Counted from the first letter of the stretch, positions 24,390-34,224 are shown. The stretch is 64,000 nucleotides of DNA from Alphaproteobacteria bacterium (GCA_900768185.1 CAAGCB010000004.1:1-64000), one strand, 5' to 3'. Translations and numbers: made by a program. Notes: generated by a model from the letters alone, not told the origin.

Positions 24390-24418
24390 TTGCTTATTGC
24401 GTCGGGATTGCTTAAAGT
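24390..24418 (+). promoter_or_regulatory. Candidate promoter of proS
   Basis: TTGCTT (24390-24395) and TAAAGT (24413-24418) are 17 bases apart, about 60 bases before the proS start. An imperfect GGGTGC/GCGCCC stem with a T-rich tail lies between it and the gene. Confidence 0.4.
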
Positions 24419-24477
24419 CCAATCCAAAGGGTGCCGTGCGCCCGTTGTTTTCTTGTTTTTAACAAAAGAGTGTGACT

Positions 24478-25791
24478 ATGCGTTTATCCCGTTATCTTAT
24501 GCCGACCCTGAAAGAAAATCCGGTCGAAGCCCAAATCGTGTCCCATCGCCTGATGTTGCGCGCGGGCATGATCCGTCAAAGCAGCGCGGGAATCTACACT
24601 TGGCTGCCTTTGGGATTGCGCGTTTTGAAAAAAATCGAAAACATCGTGCGTGAAGAACAGGATCGCGCGGGGGCGCAGGAACTGCTGATGCCGACGCTTC
24701 AACCGTCCGATTTGTGGAAGGACAGCGGGCGTTACGACGCCTACGGTCCCGAAATGTTGCGCGTTACCGACCGCCACGACCGTGTTTTGGTCTATGGTCC
24801 GACCGCCGAGGAGGTTATTAACGATCTGGCGCGCAACGAACTGAAAAGCTACAAGGAACTGCCCAAGATCCTGTACAACATTCAATGGAAGTTCCGCGAC
24901 GAGGTGCGTCCCCGTTTCGGCGTGATGCGCGGTCGCGAATTTTTGATGAAAGACGCTTATTCGTTCGATTTGACGTACGAGGGCGCGAAACATTCCTATA
25001 ACAAAATGTTCGTCGCTTATCTGCGCACGTTTGCGCGTTGCGGCGTCCGCGCCATTCCGATGAAGGCGTCCACGGGACCCATCGGCGGGGATTTAAGCCA
25101 TGAATTTATCGTTCTGGCGGAAACGGGCGAAGAACAGGTCTATTGCGACAAGGCTTATTTGGATATGGAAATTCCGTCCGAAAACATCGATTATGATTCG
25201 GATTTGGAACCGTTGTACAAAAAATGGACGTCTTTGTACGCTGCGACCGAGGAAAAATACGACGAAGCCGAAGCCAAAGCCGTCGGCGGCGATTTGTTGA
25301 GCGCGCGCGGAATCGAAGTCGGACAGGTGTTTTATTACGGTAAAAAATATTCGATCCCGATGGACGTTTCGGTCGCCGGAGAAGACGGTAAGCCCGCTTT
25401 GATCGAAGGCGGTTGCTACGGTATCGGCGTGTCCCGTCTGATGGGCGCGATCATTGAAGCGTCCCATGATGAAAACGGCATCGTTTGGCCCGAATCCGTC
25501 GCGCCGTTCAAGGTCGGACTGGTCAACCTGACAACGGGAAAAGCCGAAACGGACGAAGCGTGTGAAAAACTGTACGCGCAACTGCAAAAAGCGGGCGTCG
25601 AAGTGCTGTTTGACGATCGCGACGAACGTGCGGGCGTTAAATTTTCGACCATGGATCTGATCGGTTTGCCGTATCAGCTGATTGTCGGATCGCGCGGACT
25701 GGCAAACGGCGTCGTCGAAATCAAAAACCGCAAAACGGGCGAACGTCATGAAATGACACCCGAGGCGGCGGTTGAATATCTGACGAAGTAA
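24478..25791 (+). CDS. proS: Prolyl-tRNA synthetase, short (type 2) form
   Basis: 437 residues from the ATG of MRLSRYL; an upstream GTG two codons earlier is possible. The class II motifs are visible: motif 1 around AGAQELLMPTLQP, motif 2 FRDEVRPRFGVMRGREF and motif 3 GGCYGIGVSRLMGA, followed by the anticodon-binding domain. The insertion (INS) editing domain is missing. This is the normal alphaproteobacterial form, and such species may rely on stand-alone deacylases to clear Ala-tRNAPro. It probably leads the transcript into lolC-lolD-dnaE. Confidence 0.95.
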   Translation: MRLSRYLMPTLKENPVEAQIVSHRLMLRAGMIRQSSAGIYTWLPLGLRVLKKIENIVREEQDRAGAQELLMPTLQPSDLWKDSGRYDAYGPEMLRVTDRHDRVLVYGPTAEEVINDLARNELKSYKELPKILYNIQWKFRDEVRPRFGVMRGREFLMKDAYSFDLTYEGAKHSYNKMFVAYLRTFARCGVRAIPMKASTGPIGGDLSHEFIVLAETGEEQVYCDKAYLDMEIPSENIDYDSDLEPLYKKWTSLYAATEEKYDEAEAKAVGGDLLSARGIEVGQVFYYGKKYSIPMDVSVAGEDGKPALIEGGCYGIGVSRLMGAIIEASHDENGIVWPESVAPFKVGLVNLTTGKAETDEACEKLYAQLQKAGVEVLFDDRDERAGVKFSTMDLIGLPYQLIVGSRGLANGVVEIKNRKTGERHEMTPEAAVEYLTK

Positions 25792-25817
25792 AAATAACAC
25801 CGGAAGACGGGGGGAAG

Positions 25818-27068
25818 ATGGTTTTTTCCGCTTTTGAACGCATGCTTGCAATGCGCTATTTGCGGGCGCGGCGTAAAGAGGGATTTGTTTCGGTCATAGC
25901 GGCTTTTTCTTTCTTGGGCATTGTGCTGGGCGTGGCGACGCTGATTATCGTCATGGCGGTAATGAACGGGTTTCGTCAGGAATTGCTTTCCCGCGTGCTG
26001 GGGCTGAACGGTCATCTGGGGGTCTATCCCGCTTACGGCACCGTGCTGGGCGGTTATGAAAAAACCGCCGAACGCATCGGGCAAATCAACGGCGTCGACA
26101 TGGTGATCCCCCTGATCGAAGGACAGGTTATGGTCAGTTCCGTGCGTAACGCGCAGGGCGCGATTGTGCGCGGCGTCCGTCCGCGGGATTTTGCAAAAAG
26201 AAAATTGTTGTCCGACAGCATCGTCGGCGGAACGGCTGACGCTTTTTCGCAAAAGGACACGGTCGTTATCGGCGATCGTCTGGCGCAAAAGCTGGGGGTG
26301 TATGTCGGCGAAGACATTACTCTGATTTCGCCCAAAGGAACGGTGACGGCGTTCGGCAGCGTGCCGCGCATGCGCTCTTATACGGTCGGCGGGACGTTTT
26401 CCGTCGGCATGTACGAATACGACGCGAATTTCATCTTTATGCCGATGACGGAAGCGCAAAAGTTTTTCGACATGGACGACACCGTGACGAATTTGGAAGT
26501 TTATCTGGACAAGGCTGATTACGTCGCGGCGGTTCAGCCGCAAATCGCCGCGCGTTTGGGTTCCGGTGTGCGCGTCTACGACTGGCAACGGTCGAACGCC
26601 GCCTTTTTCAACGCGATCCAAGTCGAACGCAACGTGATGTTTCTGATTTTGACGCTGATTATTCTGGTCGCGTCGTTCAATATGATTTCGGGACTGATCA
26701 TGCTGGTCAAGGACAAGGGGCGCGACATCGCCGTTTTGCGCACGATGGGGGCGACGCGCGGCATGATTATGCGTATTTTCTTTATGAGCGGGGCGTCCAT
26801 CGGCTTTTTCGGAACGCTGTTCGGCGTTTTGTTCGGGTTGCTGTTTTGCGACAACATCGAAACGATTCGCCGCTTTTTGGAAAGCCTGACCGGCACGGAT
26901 CTTTTTTCCGCCGAAATTTATTTCCTGTCGCGTTTGCCCGCCGAAGTCAATCCCGTCGAAGTCGCCGCCGTCGTGATTATGGCTTTGTTCCTGTCGTTCG
27001 CCGCGACGATTTATCCGTCATGGCGCGCGGCGCGTCTGGATCCCGTGGAGGCTTTGCGCTATGAATGA
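25818..27068 (+). CDS. lolC: LolC/LolE-type lipoprotein-releasing permease
   Basis: 416 residues. The FERMLAMRYLRARRKEGFVSVIA entry before helix 1 (shown here in part) and four membrane helices, one at about 22-45 and three after about 270, fit the LolC/E architecture with a large periplasmic domain. The last helix is followed by PSWRAARLDPVEALRYE, the family's terminal signature. With LolD it extracts mature lipoproteins from the inner membrane to LolA. Only one permease is present, as in species with a LolF-like homodimer. It overlaps lolD by 8 bases. Confidence 0.92.
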   Translation: MVFSAFERMLAMRYLRARRKEGFVSVIAAFSFLGIVLGVATLIIVMAVMNGFRQELLSRVLGLNGHLGVYPAYGTVLGGYEKTAERIGQINGVDMVIPLIEGQVMVSSVRNAQGAIVRGVRPRDFAKRKLLSDSIVGGTADAFSQKDTVVIGDRLAQKLGVYVGEDITLISPKGTVTAFGSVPRMRSYTVGGTFSVGMYEYDANFIFMPMTEAQKFFDMDDTVTNLEVYLDKADYVAAVQPQIAARLGSGVRVYDWQRSNAAFFNAIQVERNVMFLILTLIILVASFNMISGLIMLVKDKGRDIAVLRTMGATRGMIMRIFFMSGASIGFFGTLFGVLFGLLFCDNIETIRRFLESLTGTDLFSAEIYFLSRLPAEVNPVEVAAVVIMALFLSFAATIYPSWRAARLDPVEALRYE

Positions 27069-27822
27069 CGAATTGACGAACCGTTCCCCCGCCGTCCCCG
27101 TTTTGACGCTGAAAGGCGTGCGCCGGCACTATGTGCAGGGCAAAGCGATCATTGACGTTCTGCGCGGGGTGGATTTGATGATTTCCAAAGGCGAAACGGT
27201 TGCTTTGGTCGGTCCGTCCGGCGCGGGGAAGTCGACGTTGCTGCACGTCACCGGATTGCTGGAAGCCCCCGACGAAGGCGAGGTTTTTGTCAGCGGCATA
27301 CCCAGTTCCGACATGAACGACGACACGCGGACGAAAATGCGGCGGGAATATTTGGGATTCGTGTATCAGAACCATAATTTGCAACCCGAATTTTCGGCGT
27401 TGGAAAACGTGATGATTCCGCAAATGATCGCGGGCGTGAAAAAACGCGCCGCTGCCGAACGCGCCGAAATGCTTCTGGAAAAAATGGGGCTGAAAAACAG
27501 AATGAAGCATCGTCCCGCGCAACTGTCGGGGGGCGAGGCGCAACGCGTCGCGATCGCCAGAGCTTTGGCGAACAGTCCGCATTTGTTGCTGGCGGACGAA
27601 CCGACGGGCAACCTTGATCCGATGACGTCGGAATCCGTTTTTTCCGTTCTGGTCGATGTCGTGCGCGAAACGGGGCTGTCCGCCCTGATTGCGACGCACA
27701 ATCCCGAACTGGCGGATCAAATGGATCGCAAAATCGCTTTGCGCGACGGAAAATTGGAAGAAATGGATACGCTGGGCATGAGCGGACGCGTCGCTTTTAA
27801 ACAACGCTTTGTCGAAGTGTGA
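27061..27822 (+). CDS. lolD: LolD, ATPase of the lipoprotein-releasing complex
   Basis: 253 residues. Walker A GPSGAGKST is near residue 50, the signature is LSGGEAQRVAIARAL and Walker B is LLLADEPTGNLD. The H-loop is in IATHN. The MacB/LolD-type segment FVYQNHNLQPEFSALENVMIP is present. It powers the LolC/E-like permease encoded directly upstream. dnaE starts six bases after its stop. Confidence 0.94.
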   Translation: MNDELTNRSPAVPVLTLKGVRRHYVQGKAIIDVLRGVDLMISKGETVALVGPSGAGKSTLLHVTGLLEAPDEGEVFVSGIPSSDMNDDTRTKMRREYLGFVYQNHNLQPEFSALENVMIPQMIAGVKKRAAAERAEMLLEKMGLKNRMKHRPAQLSGGEAQRVAIARALANSPHLLLADEPTGNLDPMTSESVFSVLVDVVRETGLSALIATHNPELADQMDRKIALRDGKLEEMDTLGMSGRVAFKQRFVEV

Positions 27823-27827
27823 CCGGC

Positions 27828-30800
27828 ATGGCTGAACAGGAAACGACAGCGGCGGCTTTTTCTTCCCTGCCATTGGCGGAGTTCATTCATCTGCGGGTGC
27901 ATACGGCGTATTCCCTGCTGGAAGGTGCCGTCAAAGTTAAAAAACTGACGGGATTGTGCGAAAAATACCGTATGCCCGCCGTGGCGATGACAGACACGAA
28001 CAACCTGTGCGGCGCATTCGAAATGTCGACGGAATGCGCGGCGCACGGCATTCAGCCGATCATCGGCGTCCAGACCAGCATTGACATGGGGCTGGAGGAA
28101 AAACGCTTTACGGTCAAAGATCCGGACGCCGCGCTGTCGGATATTGTTTTGTTGGCGCAGAACGAGGACGGCTATAACAGTCTGCGTCTGCAATCCGAAC
28201 AGATGTACATGTTCACGCCGACCGACGAAAAGCCGCATGTTCCCTATGAAAAACTGAAACAGTTTTCGACGGGGCTGATTTGTCTGACGGGCGGGGTGAA
28301 CGGTCCGGTCGGCAAACTGTTGCTGGCGGGTAAAACCGAAAAGGCGGAAGAAGCTCTGAAAATGTTGATGCAGGCTTTCCCCGACCGCCTGTATATGGAA
28401 ATTCAGCGCCACGGTACGGAAGAAGAGGAAAAGACCGAACAGGCTTTTCTGGATTTGGCGTACAAGCATAATGTGCCTTTGGTCGCGACGAACGAAGTGT
28501 ACTTCGTCGATCCCGACATGTTCGAAGCGCATGACGCGTTGCTGTGCATCAAGGAAAAGACGCACGTCGTCGTCAACGACCGCCGCCGTTTGAATCCCGA
28601 ATACTATTTTAAATCGCCCGAGGAAATGATCCGTTTGTTCGACGATTTGCCCGAGGCGGTTCAAAATACGGTCAATATCGCCAAACGCTGCGGCTTTATG
28701 GTAAAATTCCACCCGCCGGCTTTGCCGATCTATCCCGATTGCGAACACGTCGACGCCGAAGGGGATTCGGCGCGTCAGATCATGTATGAACGGATCCGCG
28801 GCTATCTGAAGGACGATCCGAAAACCGGAAAGACGGTTCAAGAACAGTTGGATTCACGCACTTTCGGCGAATTGGAAGAAGCGATCACCGTTCAAAAACG
28901 CGCGCGCGAAGGGCTGGAATCGCGACTGAAAGCCCACGTCTATGCGAACGGTATGACGGACGATGAAAAGGAACGGGCGGGAAAAAAATATCGCGAACGT
29001 TTGGAATACGAACTGTCCGTCATCGTTAAAATGAAATTTTCGGGCTACTTTCTGATCGTTTCCGACTTTATCGGCTGGTCGAAGGATCACGGGATTCCCG
29101 TCGGACCGGGGCGCGGTTCGGGCGCGGGGTCGGTCGTCGCGTGGTCGCTGAAAATCACGGATTTGGATCCGTTGCGGCTGAATTTGCTGTTTGAACGCTT
29201 TTTGAATCCCGAACGCGTGAACATGCCCGACTTCGACGTCGATTTTTGTCAGACAAGACGCGGCGAAACAATCGAATACGTCCGCAACAAATACGGACAC
29301 GATCGCGTGGCGCAAATCATCACGTTCGGTCAAATGCAGGCAAAAGTCGTCATTCGCGATGTCGGACGCGTCTTGCAGTTGGACTTTGTCGCCGACAAGC
29401 TGGCGCGCATGGTTCCGCCCGATCCGAAAATGACGTTGGCGAAAGCGTATGAATCCGAACCGGAATTTGAACGCTGGCGCAAAACGGACGCCCCCGTCGA
29501 CAGACTTTTGTCGTTGGCGGAAAAGCTGGAAGGGCTGTACCGCAACGCGTCGACTCATGCGGCGGGCGTTGTCGTCGGGCAAAAGCCTTTGAACGAAATC
29601 GTCCCCGTGTTTCGCGATTTCGGATCGGGATCGGAACTGCCCGTCACGCAGTACAATATGAAATTCGTCGAATCCACGGGGCTGATCAAGTTCGACTTTT
29701 TGGGGCTGAAAACGCTGACCGTCATCAAAGAGGCGGTCGATATGGCGAACGAACGGCTGAAGCGCGCGGGAGAGCCGCCCTTGGACATTTCGGAAATCGA
29801 TCTGGCGGATCAGGCGACGTTCACTTTGCTGCAGCACGCGGAAACGGACGGCGTGTTCCAGCTGGAAAGCGGGGGCATGCGCAAAGTTCTGCGTGATTTG
29901 GCGCCGACGACGTTCGAGGAAATCATCGCGGTGATTTCTCTGTACCGTCCCGGTCCCATGGACAACATTCCCAGCTACATCAACCGCAAGCACGGCAAGG
30001 AAGAACCCGACTACATGCACCCGATGCTGGAAGGTATCCTCAAAGAAACCTACGGCATTATGATTTATCAGGAACAGGTCATGCAGATCGCCCAAAAAAT
30101 GGGCGGCTACACGATGGGCGGCGCGGACGGATTGCGCAAGGTCATGGGGAAAAAAATCAAGGAAAAGATCCCCCTTGAACGCGAAAAATTCGTTTCGGGT
30201 TCCGTGAAAAACGGCATTGACAAGGTGCTGGCGGAATCGATTTTCGACCGTATGGCGAAATTCGCGGAATACGGGTTCAATAAATCCCACGCCGCGGCAT
30301 ACGCGCTTGTGACGTATCAGACCGCGTATCTGAAAGCGCACCACCCCGTCGAGTTTATGGCGTCGACCATGACCTACGATATGCAGAACACCGACAAGCT
30401 CGCTTTGTATAAAAAAGAGCTCGGACGTCTGAAAATCACGTTGTTGCCGCCTGACATCAACCGGTCGCAAGTCCACTTCTCGGTTGAAAACGGGGCGGTG
30501 CGCTACGCTTTGACCGCGATCAAAGGGTCGGGGGAATCCACGGCGCAGGCGGTGGTCGACGAACGCGCGAAAAACGGCTTGTTCAAATCGGTTTCCGATT
30601 TTATCCGTCGCATGGACGCGTCCAAACTGGATAGAAAAAGTCTGGAAACGTGGATCAAAGCGGGGGCGTTCGACACGCTGGAAAAAAACAGGGGGCTGTT
30701 GCACGCAAACCTTGATTTGCTGATGAAACACGCGCGCGTCGCGGGCGAGGAAAAAAACAGCTCGCAGATCAATCTGTTCGGACAATCCGTCACGGAAAAA

Positions 30801-31463
30801 GATATCGAGCTGGTTCCCGCGCCGAACTGGTCGCCCGATGAAAAACTGAAAATGGAATCCGCCGTGATCGGCTTTTTCCTGTCGGCTCATCCGCTGGACA
30901 GATACGGCAAAAGTTTGGATCGCATGCGCGCGATGACGTATGTCGAAGTCGCGCGCGGCGTCGCGCAGGCGGGAAACGTGCGGGCGAAAATGGCGGTGAC
31001 GGTGACGTCGATACGCGAACGTATCAGTAAAAAAGGAACAAAATACGCTTTCGTCGCGGCGTCCGATACCTCCGGCAGTTTTGAATTCGCCGTCTTTTCC
31101 GAAAGCCTGAACCGATACAGGGAATTGTTGAAAACGGACAAGCCGCTGTTGATTACGGTCAACGCCGAACGGCAGGACGGCGGAGAGGAGCCGCGTCTGG
31201 TTTTGCAACACGCCGACTTTTTGGACGACGTTATTTCTCAAACGACGGGGTGTCTGGTGATCGCGATCGAACAAATCGACGCCGTGGAAGAGGTGAAAAA
31301 ACTGATTGACGGGCTGAAACCGGGGCGTTGTCGCGTGATTTTGTCCGTTTTGACCGATAAATGGAACGTGGAAATCGCATACGAGAACTGTTGTTCCCTG
31401 ACATCGGACGTGTTGTCCGCTTTGCCGAAAATCCGGGGCGTGACCGAAGTGAAGGAGCTGTGA
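27828..31463 (+). CDS. dnaE: DNA polymerase III alpha subunit
   Basis: 1211 residues from the ATG, with an alternative GTG three codons earlier overlapping lolD. The N-terminal PHP domain opens with FIHLRVHTAYSLLEGAV. The polymerase active site has GPGRGSGAGSVVAW and PDFDVDF near 466-472. A helix-hairpin-helix region and an OB fold (about residues 1000-1080) occupy the C-terminus. It is the replicative polymerase of the cytoplasmic replisome. lolCD-dnaE order is standard in alphaproteobacteria. A long antisense frame exists opposite it and is dismissed as codon-bias shadow. Confidence 0.97.
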   Translation: MAEQETTAAAFSSLPLAEFIHLRVHTAYSLLEGAVKVKKLTGLCEKYRMPAVAMTDTNNLCGAFEMSTECAAHGIQPIIGVQTSIDMGLEEKRFTVKDPDAALSDIVLLAQNEDGYNSLRLQSEQMYMFTPTDEKPHVPYEKLKQFSTGLICLTGGVNGPVGKLLLAGKTEKAEEALKMLMQAFPDRLYMEIQRHGTEEEEKTEQAFLDLAYKHNVPLVATNEVYFVDPDMFEAHDALLCIKEKTHVVVNDRRRLNPEYYFKSPEEMIRLFDDLPEAVQNTVNIAKRCGFMVKFHPPALPIYPDCEHVDAEGDSARQIMYERIRGYLKDDPKTGKTVQEQLDSRTFGELEEAITVQKRAREGLESRLKAHVYANGMTDDEKERAGKKYRERLEYELSVIVKMKFSGYFLIVSDFIGWSKDHGIPVGPGRGSGAGSVVAWSLKITDLDPLRLNLLFERFLNPERVNMPDFDVDFCQTRRGETIEYVRNKYGHDRVAQIITFGQMQAKVVIRDVGRVLQLDFVADKLARMVPPDPKMTLAKAYESEPEFERWRKTDAPVDRLLSLAEKLEGLYRNASTHAAGVVVGQKPLNEIVPVFRDFGSGSELPVTQYNMKFVESTGLIKFDFLGLKTLTVIKEAVDMANERLKRAGEPPLDISEIDLADQATFTLLQHAETDGVFQLESGGMRKVLRDLAPTTFEEIIAVISLYRPGPMDNIPSYINRKHGKEEPDYMHPMLEGILKETYGIMIYQEQVMQIAQKMGGYTMGGADGLRKVMGKKIKEKIPLEREKFVSGSVKNGIDKVLAESIFDRMAKFAEYGFNKSHAAAYALVTYQTAYLKAHHPVEFMASTMTYDMQNTDKLALYKKELGRLKITLLPPDINRSQVHFSVENGAVRYALTAIKGSGESTAQAVVDERAKNGLFKSVSDFIRRMDASKLDRKSLETWIKAGAFDTLEKNRGLLHANLDLLMKHARVAGEEKNSSQINLFGQSVTEKDIELVPAPNWSPDEKLKMESAVIGFFLSAHPLDRYGKSLDRMRAMTYVEVARGVAQAGNVRAKMAVTVTSIRERISKKGTKYAFVAASDTSGSFEFAVFSESLNRYRELLKTDKPLLITVNAERQDGGEEPRLVLQHADFLDDVISQTTGCLVIAIEQIDAVEEVKKLIDGLKPGRCRVILSVLTDKWNVEIAYENCCSLTSDVLSALPKIRGVTEVKEL

Positions 31464-31465
31464 CG

Positions 31466-32239
31466 ATGGATTCTTTGAGTTTGCTGGCGCTGTTGAAACC
31501 GACTTTCCGCTTTATCGCCGATGTCGGTCTGGTAAAACGGCTGATGTTGTATCCGTTTTCGGCTGTTTTGGCGCTTTTCGCGCTGGAACGGTTCGTCCCC
31601 GTCGTTTCCGTCGCGGAAACCGCCGATTTCACGTGGCAGATGAATTTCGCGATGCTGGCGGTGTTCGTGCTGCTTCTTCTTTATCTGGTGGCGGCGTTGG
31701 CATACGAAACCCAGCGCATCGTCTTTTTCGGAAAAGACAAGGAAAGCGGATATTATATCCCCGTATTTGACGGGGGCTTGCGCGGTTTCATCGCGGAGGC
31801 TTTCTTTGTCGTCCTTTATGCCGCGCCGCTTGCGGCGGTCGCGGGAACGGCGCTGGTGTTCGGCGTCAATTATTTCTATCCGATTCCCGGAAATTTGCGG
31901 CTTTATGCCGGACTGGCAAGCGTTATGGTTTTACCGTACTTTCTTCTTCGATTCATTTTTTTGTTGCCTGCGCGCGTCGCCGGAAAAAGCCTGTCGTACG
32001 GCGGCGCGTGGCGGGCGACGCGAAAAGTCGGCGCTTCAGCCGTTCTGATTTTTGCCGGAATTTGGATCGCGCCGCTGTTCGCGGCGTCGGTGATCGCGTC
32101 TTTGGCGGGCGGTTTTCTGGGCGAAAGCGCGATCATTTTCTTGATGAACTTTTGTTCCGTCGTCGCCGCATTGTTCTCGTGCGTCATGCAAAGCGCGTAT
32201 CTGGCGTATCTGTATGCCGCCGTCGTCGCGCGGAATTGA
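31466..32239 (+). CDS. Uncharacterised six-helix membrane protein between dnaE and rpsB
   Basis: 257 residues from the ATG two bases after the dnaE stop, with AAGGAG upstream. Six hydrophobic segments can be seen, at about 27-45, 57-80, 110-138, 145-170, 193-220 and 226-252. No motif that I recognise and no cysteine or histidine cluster is present. A short cytoplasmic loop contains YETQRIVFFGKDKESGYYIPVFDG. The position in the dnaE transcript suggests co-expression, but no function can be given. Confidence 0.7.
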   Translation: MDSLSLLALLKPTFRFIADVGLVKRLMLYPFSAVLALFALERFVPVVSVAETADFTWQMNFAMLAVFVLLLLYLVAALAYETQRIVFFGKDKESGYYIPVFDGGLRGFIAEAFFVVLYAAPLAAVAGTALVFGVNYFYPIPGNLRLYAGLASVMVLPYFLLRFIFLLPARVAGKSLSYGGAWRATRKVGASAVLIFAGIWIAPLFAASVIASLAGGFLGESAIIFLMNFCSVVAALFSCVMQSAYLAYLYAAVVARN

Positions 32240-32268
32240 ACTTTTTGCGCCGCCGGACGAATTAGGTC

Positions 32269-32421
32269 TTGCAAAAGCGCGGAAAACGGGTTAGAAACAA
32301 CGTGATTTCACACGCAGGTTCGGCGGAAACGGCGCTTTGCGGCGGTTTCGCTCCGGTGTCGGGAAATGGTTTCCCGGCTCTTTGACCTGCGGAGGTTTAA
32401 CCGGAAAAGAGGAAAAACAAA
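32269..32421 (+). promoter_or_regulatory. rpsB promoter and structured leader
   Basis: TTGCAA (32269-32274) and TTAGAA (32291-32296) lie 16 bases apart. The leader of about 118 bases to the rpsB ATG contains GGCGGAAACGG/GCGGTTTCGC-type pairing and a CGGGAAA/TTTCCCG stem. Ribosomal protein S2 represses its own operon through such leaders in other bacteria; whether this one does so is inference. Confidence 0.45.
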
Positions 32422-33198
32422 ATGGCTCTTCCCACATTTACCATGCGTCAGCTGATCGAAGCCGGCGTTCACTTCGGTCACAACACCCGCCGCTGGAATC
32501 CGAAAATGAAACAGTACATTTTCGGCACGCGCGACAATGTCCACATTATCGATTTGCAGCAGACGGTTCCGATGCTGTACCGCGCGATGCAGGTTGTCCG
32601 CGATACGGCGGCGCAGGGCGGACGCATTCTGTTCGTCGGCACGAAAACGCAGGCTCAGCAGCCCGTTCGCGAAGCCGCCGAACGTTGCGGTCAGTACTAT
32701 GTCAACCACCGTTGGCTGGGCGGCACGCTGACGAACTGGAAAACGGTTTCCCAGTCGATCCGTCGTTTGAAGGAAATCGACGCGAAGCAGGAAAAAGGCG
32801 AATTCGAAGGCTTGACCAAAAAAGAAAAGCTGAACATTTCGCGCGAACGTGAAAAGCTGGATTTGTCGCTGGGCGGCATCAAAGACATGGGCGGTCGCCC
32901 CGATTTGATTTTCGTCATCGACACGGTCAAAGAAAGTTTGGCTTTGCATGAAGCCCGCCGTTTGGGCATTCCCGTGATTGCGGTGTGCGATACGAATTCC
33001 GATCCCGACGGCGTCGATTTCCCGATTCCGGGCAACGACGATGCCATTCGCGCGATCAATCTGTATTGCGAACTGGTTTCGGGCGCCGTTTTGGACGGCA
33101 TTCAGGCTGAAATGACCGCCGCCGGCGTCGATTTGGGCGCGCGCGAAACGGTCGTCGAGGAAGTCGAAGCCGCCGCGGACGAAGACAAAGCCGAATAA
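32422..33198 (+). CDS. rpsB: Ribosomal protein S2
   Basis: 258 residues. ALPTFTMRQLIEAGVHFGHNTRRWNPKM (start of the protein, shown by its family motif HFGHNTRRWNP) and the central LGGTLTNW, DLIFVIDT and IPVIAVCDTN segments are invariant in S2. It joins the head of the 30S subunit and is needed for S1 binding. The C-terminal tail is acidic, as is common. tsf follows after 84 bases with an intervening stem. Confidence 0.97.
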   Translation: MALPTFTMRQLIEAGVHFGHNTRRWNPKMKQYIFGTRDNVHIIDLQQTVPMLYRAMQVVRDTAAQGGRILFVGTKTQAQQPVREAAERCGQYYVNHRWLGGTLTNWKTVSQSIRRLKEIDAKQEKGEFEGLTKKEKLNISREREKLDLSLGGIKDMGGRPDLIFVIDTVKESLALHEARRLGIPVIAVCDTNSDPDGVDFPIPGNDDAIRAINLYCELVSGAVLDGIQAEMTAAGVDLGARETVVEEVEAAADEDKAE

Positions 33199-33213
33199 GG
33201 CTTGAAAGCTTTG

Positions 33214-33249
33214 GTAATGGCGGTGGCGTTGTTCTGCCGCCATTACTTT
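33214..33249 (+). terminator. Intercistronic hairpin between rpsB and tsf
   Basis: GTAATGGCGG (33214-33223) pairs perfectly with CCGCCATTAC (33237-33246), followed by TTTATC. It is a weak or partial terminator that could lower tsf relative to rpsB expression, as is known for the rpsB-tsf intergenic region in E. coli. Confidence 0.6.
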
Positions 33250-33282
33250 ATCACTCTATCATTCAGAAAGGAAAATACTCAA

Positions 33283-34224
33283 ATGGCTGAAATTACCGCC
33301 TCTGCCGTTAAAGAATTGCGCGAAAAATCCGGCGCCGGCATGATGGATTGCAAAAAAGCCCTGACCGCGTCCGACGGCGACATCGAAAAAGCCGTCGACT
33401 GGTTGCGTGAAAAAGGTTTGGCTACCGCCGCGAAAAAAGCGGGACGCGTCGCCGCTCAAGGCTTGGTCGCCATGAAAACGGACGGAAAACAGGGGATCGT
33501 CGTCGAAGTTAACTCTGAAACCGATTTCGTTTCCAAAAACGATTTGTTCCAGCAGTTCGTCGCCAAAACCGCCGATATCGCCCTGAAAGGCGACGGCGAC
33601 ATCGAATCTTTGAAAGCCGCCGCGTATGAAAACGGCAAAGACGTTCAGTCGACATTGACCGATTTGATTGCCAAAATCGGTGAAAACATGAATCTGCGCC
33701 GCGTCGCCAAAGTCGCCGTGAACGACGGTGTCGTCGTCGGCTACATGCACGGTGCGATCGCCGAAGGTTTGGGCAAAATCGGCACGCTGGTCGCTTTGGA
33801 ATCCGCGGGCGACAAGGTCGCTTTGGAAAAATTGGCGAAAAACTTGGCGATGCACGTCGCCGCCGCCGCTCCGGTGTGCTTGAACGTCGCCGATGTTCCC
33901 GCCGAAATGGAAGAACGCGAAAAGAACGTCGTTGAAGCGCAGATCAAGGAAGAACAGAACAAGACGGGTAAAAAGAAACCCGATGAAATCATCAAAAAGA
34001 TGGTCGAGGGTCGTATCCGCAAATTCCATGAAGAAGTCGTTTTGAACGAACAGTTCTTTATCATGGACGACAAAAAGAAAGTCAAAGACGTCGTCGCGGA
34101 AGCCGCCAAAGAAATCGGCGCGCCCGTTGAATTGAAGGCTTTCGCCCGCTTCGCTTTGGGTGAAGGCATCGAAAAGAAAGAAGAAGACTTCGCTGCCGAA
34201 GTCGCGGCTGCTGCCGGTAAATAA
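33283..34224 (+). CDS. tsf: Translation elongation factor Ts
   Basis: 313 residues from the ATG with AGAAAGGA upstream; a longer in-frame start at 33202 lies across the hairpin. The N-terminal TS-N motif LREKSGAGMMDCKKAL and the core VNSETDFVSKND and AMHV.A..P motifs are present. It exchanges GDP for GTP on EF-Tu. A strong terminator follows it, so pyrH is probably transcribed partly by readthrough or from its own start. Confidence 0.97.
   Translation: MAEITASAVKELREKSGAGMMDCKKALTASDGDIEKAVDWLREKGLATAAKKAGRVAAQGLVAMKTDGKQGIVVEVNSETDFVSKNDLFQQFVAKTADIALKGDGDIESLKAAAYENGKDVQSTLTDLIAKIGENMNLRRVAKVAVNDGVVVGYMHGAIAEGLGKIGTLVALESAGDKVALEKLAKNLAMHVAAAAPVCLNVADVPAEMEEREKNVVEAQIKEEQNKTGKKKPDEIIKKMVEGRIRKFHEEVVLNEQFFIMDDKKKVKDVVAEAAKEIGAPVELKAFARFALGEGIEKKEEDFAAEVAAAAGK

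Noticed and set aside
28854..31274. An 806-codon open frame on the minus strand opposite dnaE, and similar long antisense frames opposite elm1, yejF, lpxD and others
   Set aside because: They mirror the strong third-position bias of the true genes, have no ribosome binding sites and match no family; the sense genes are certain.
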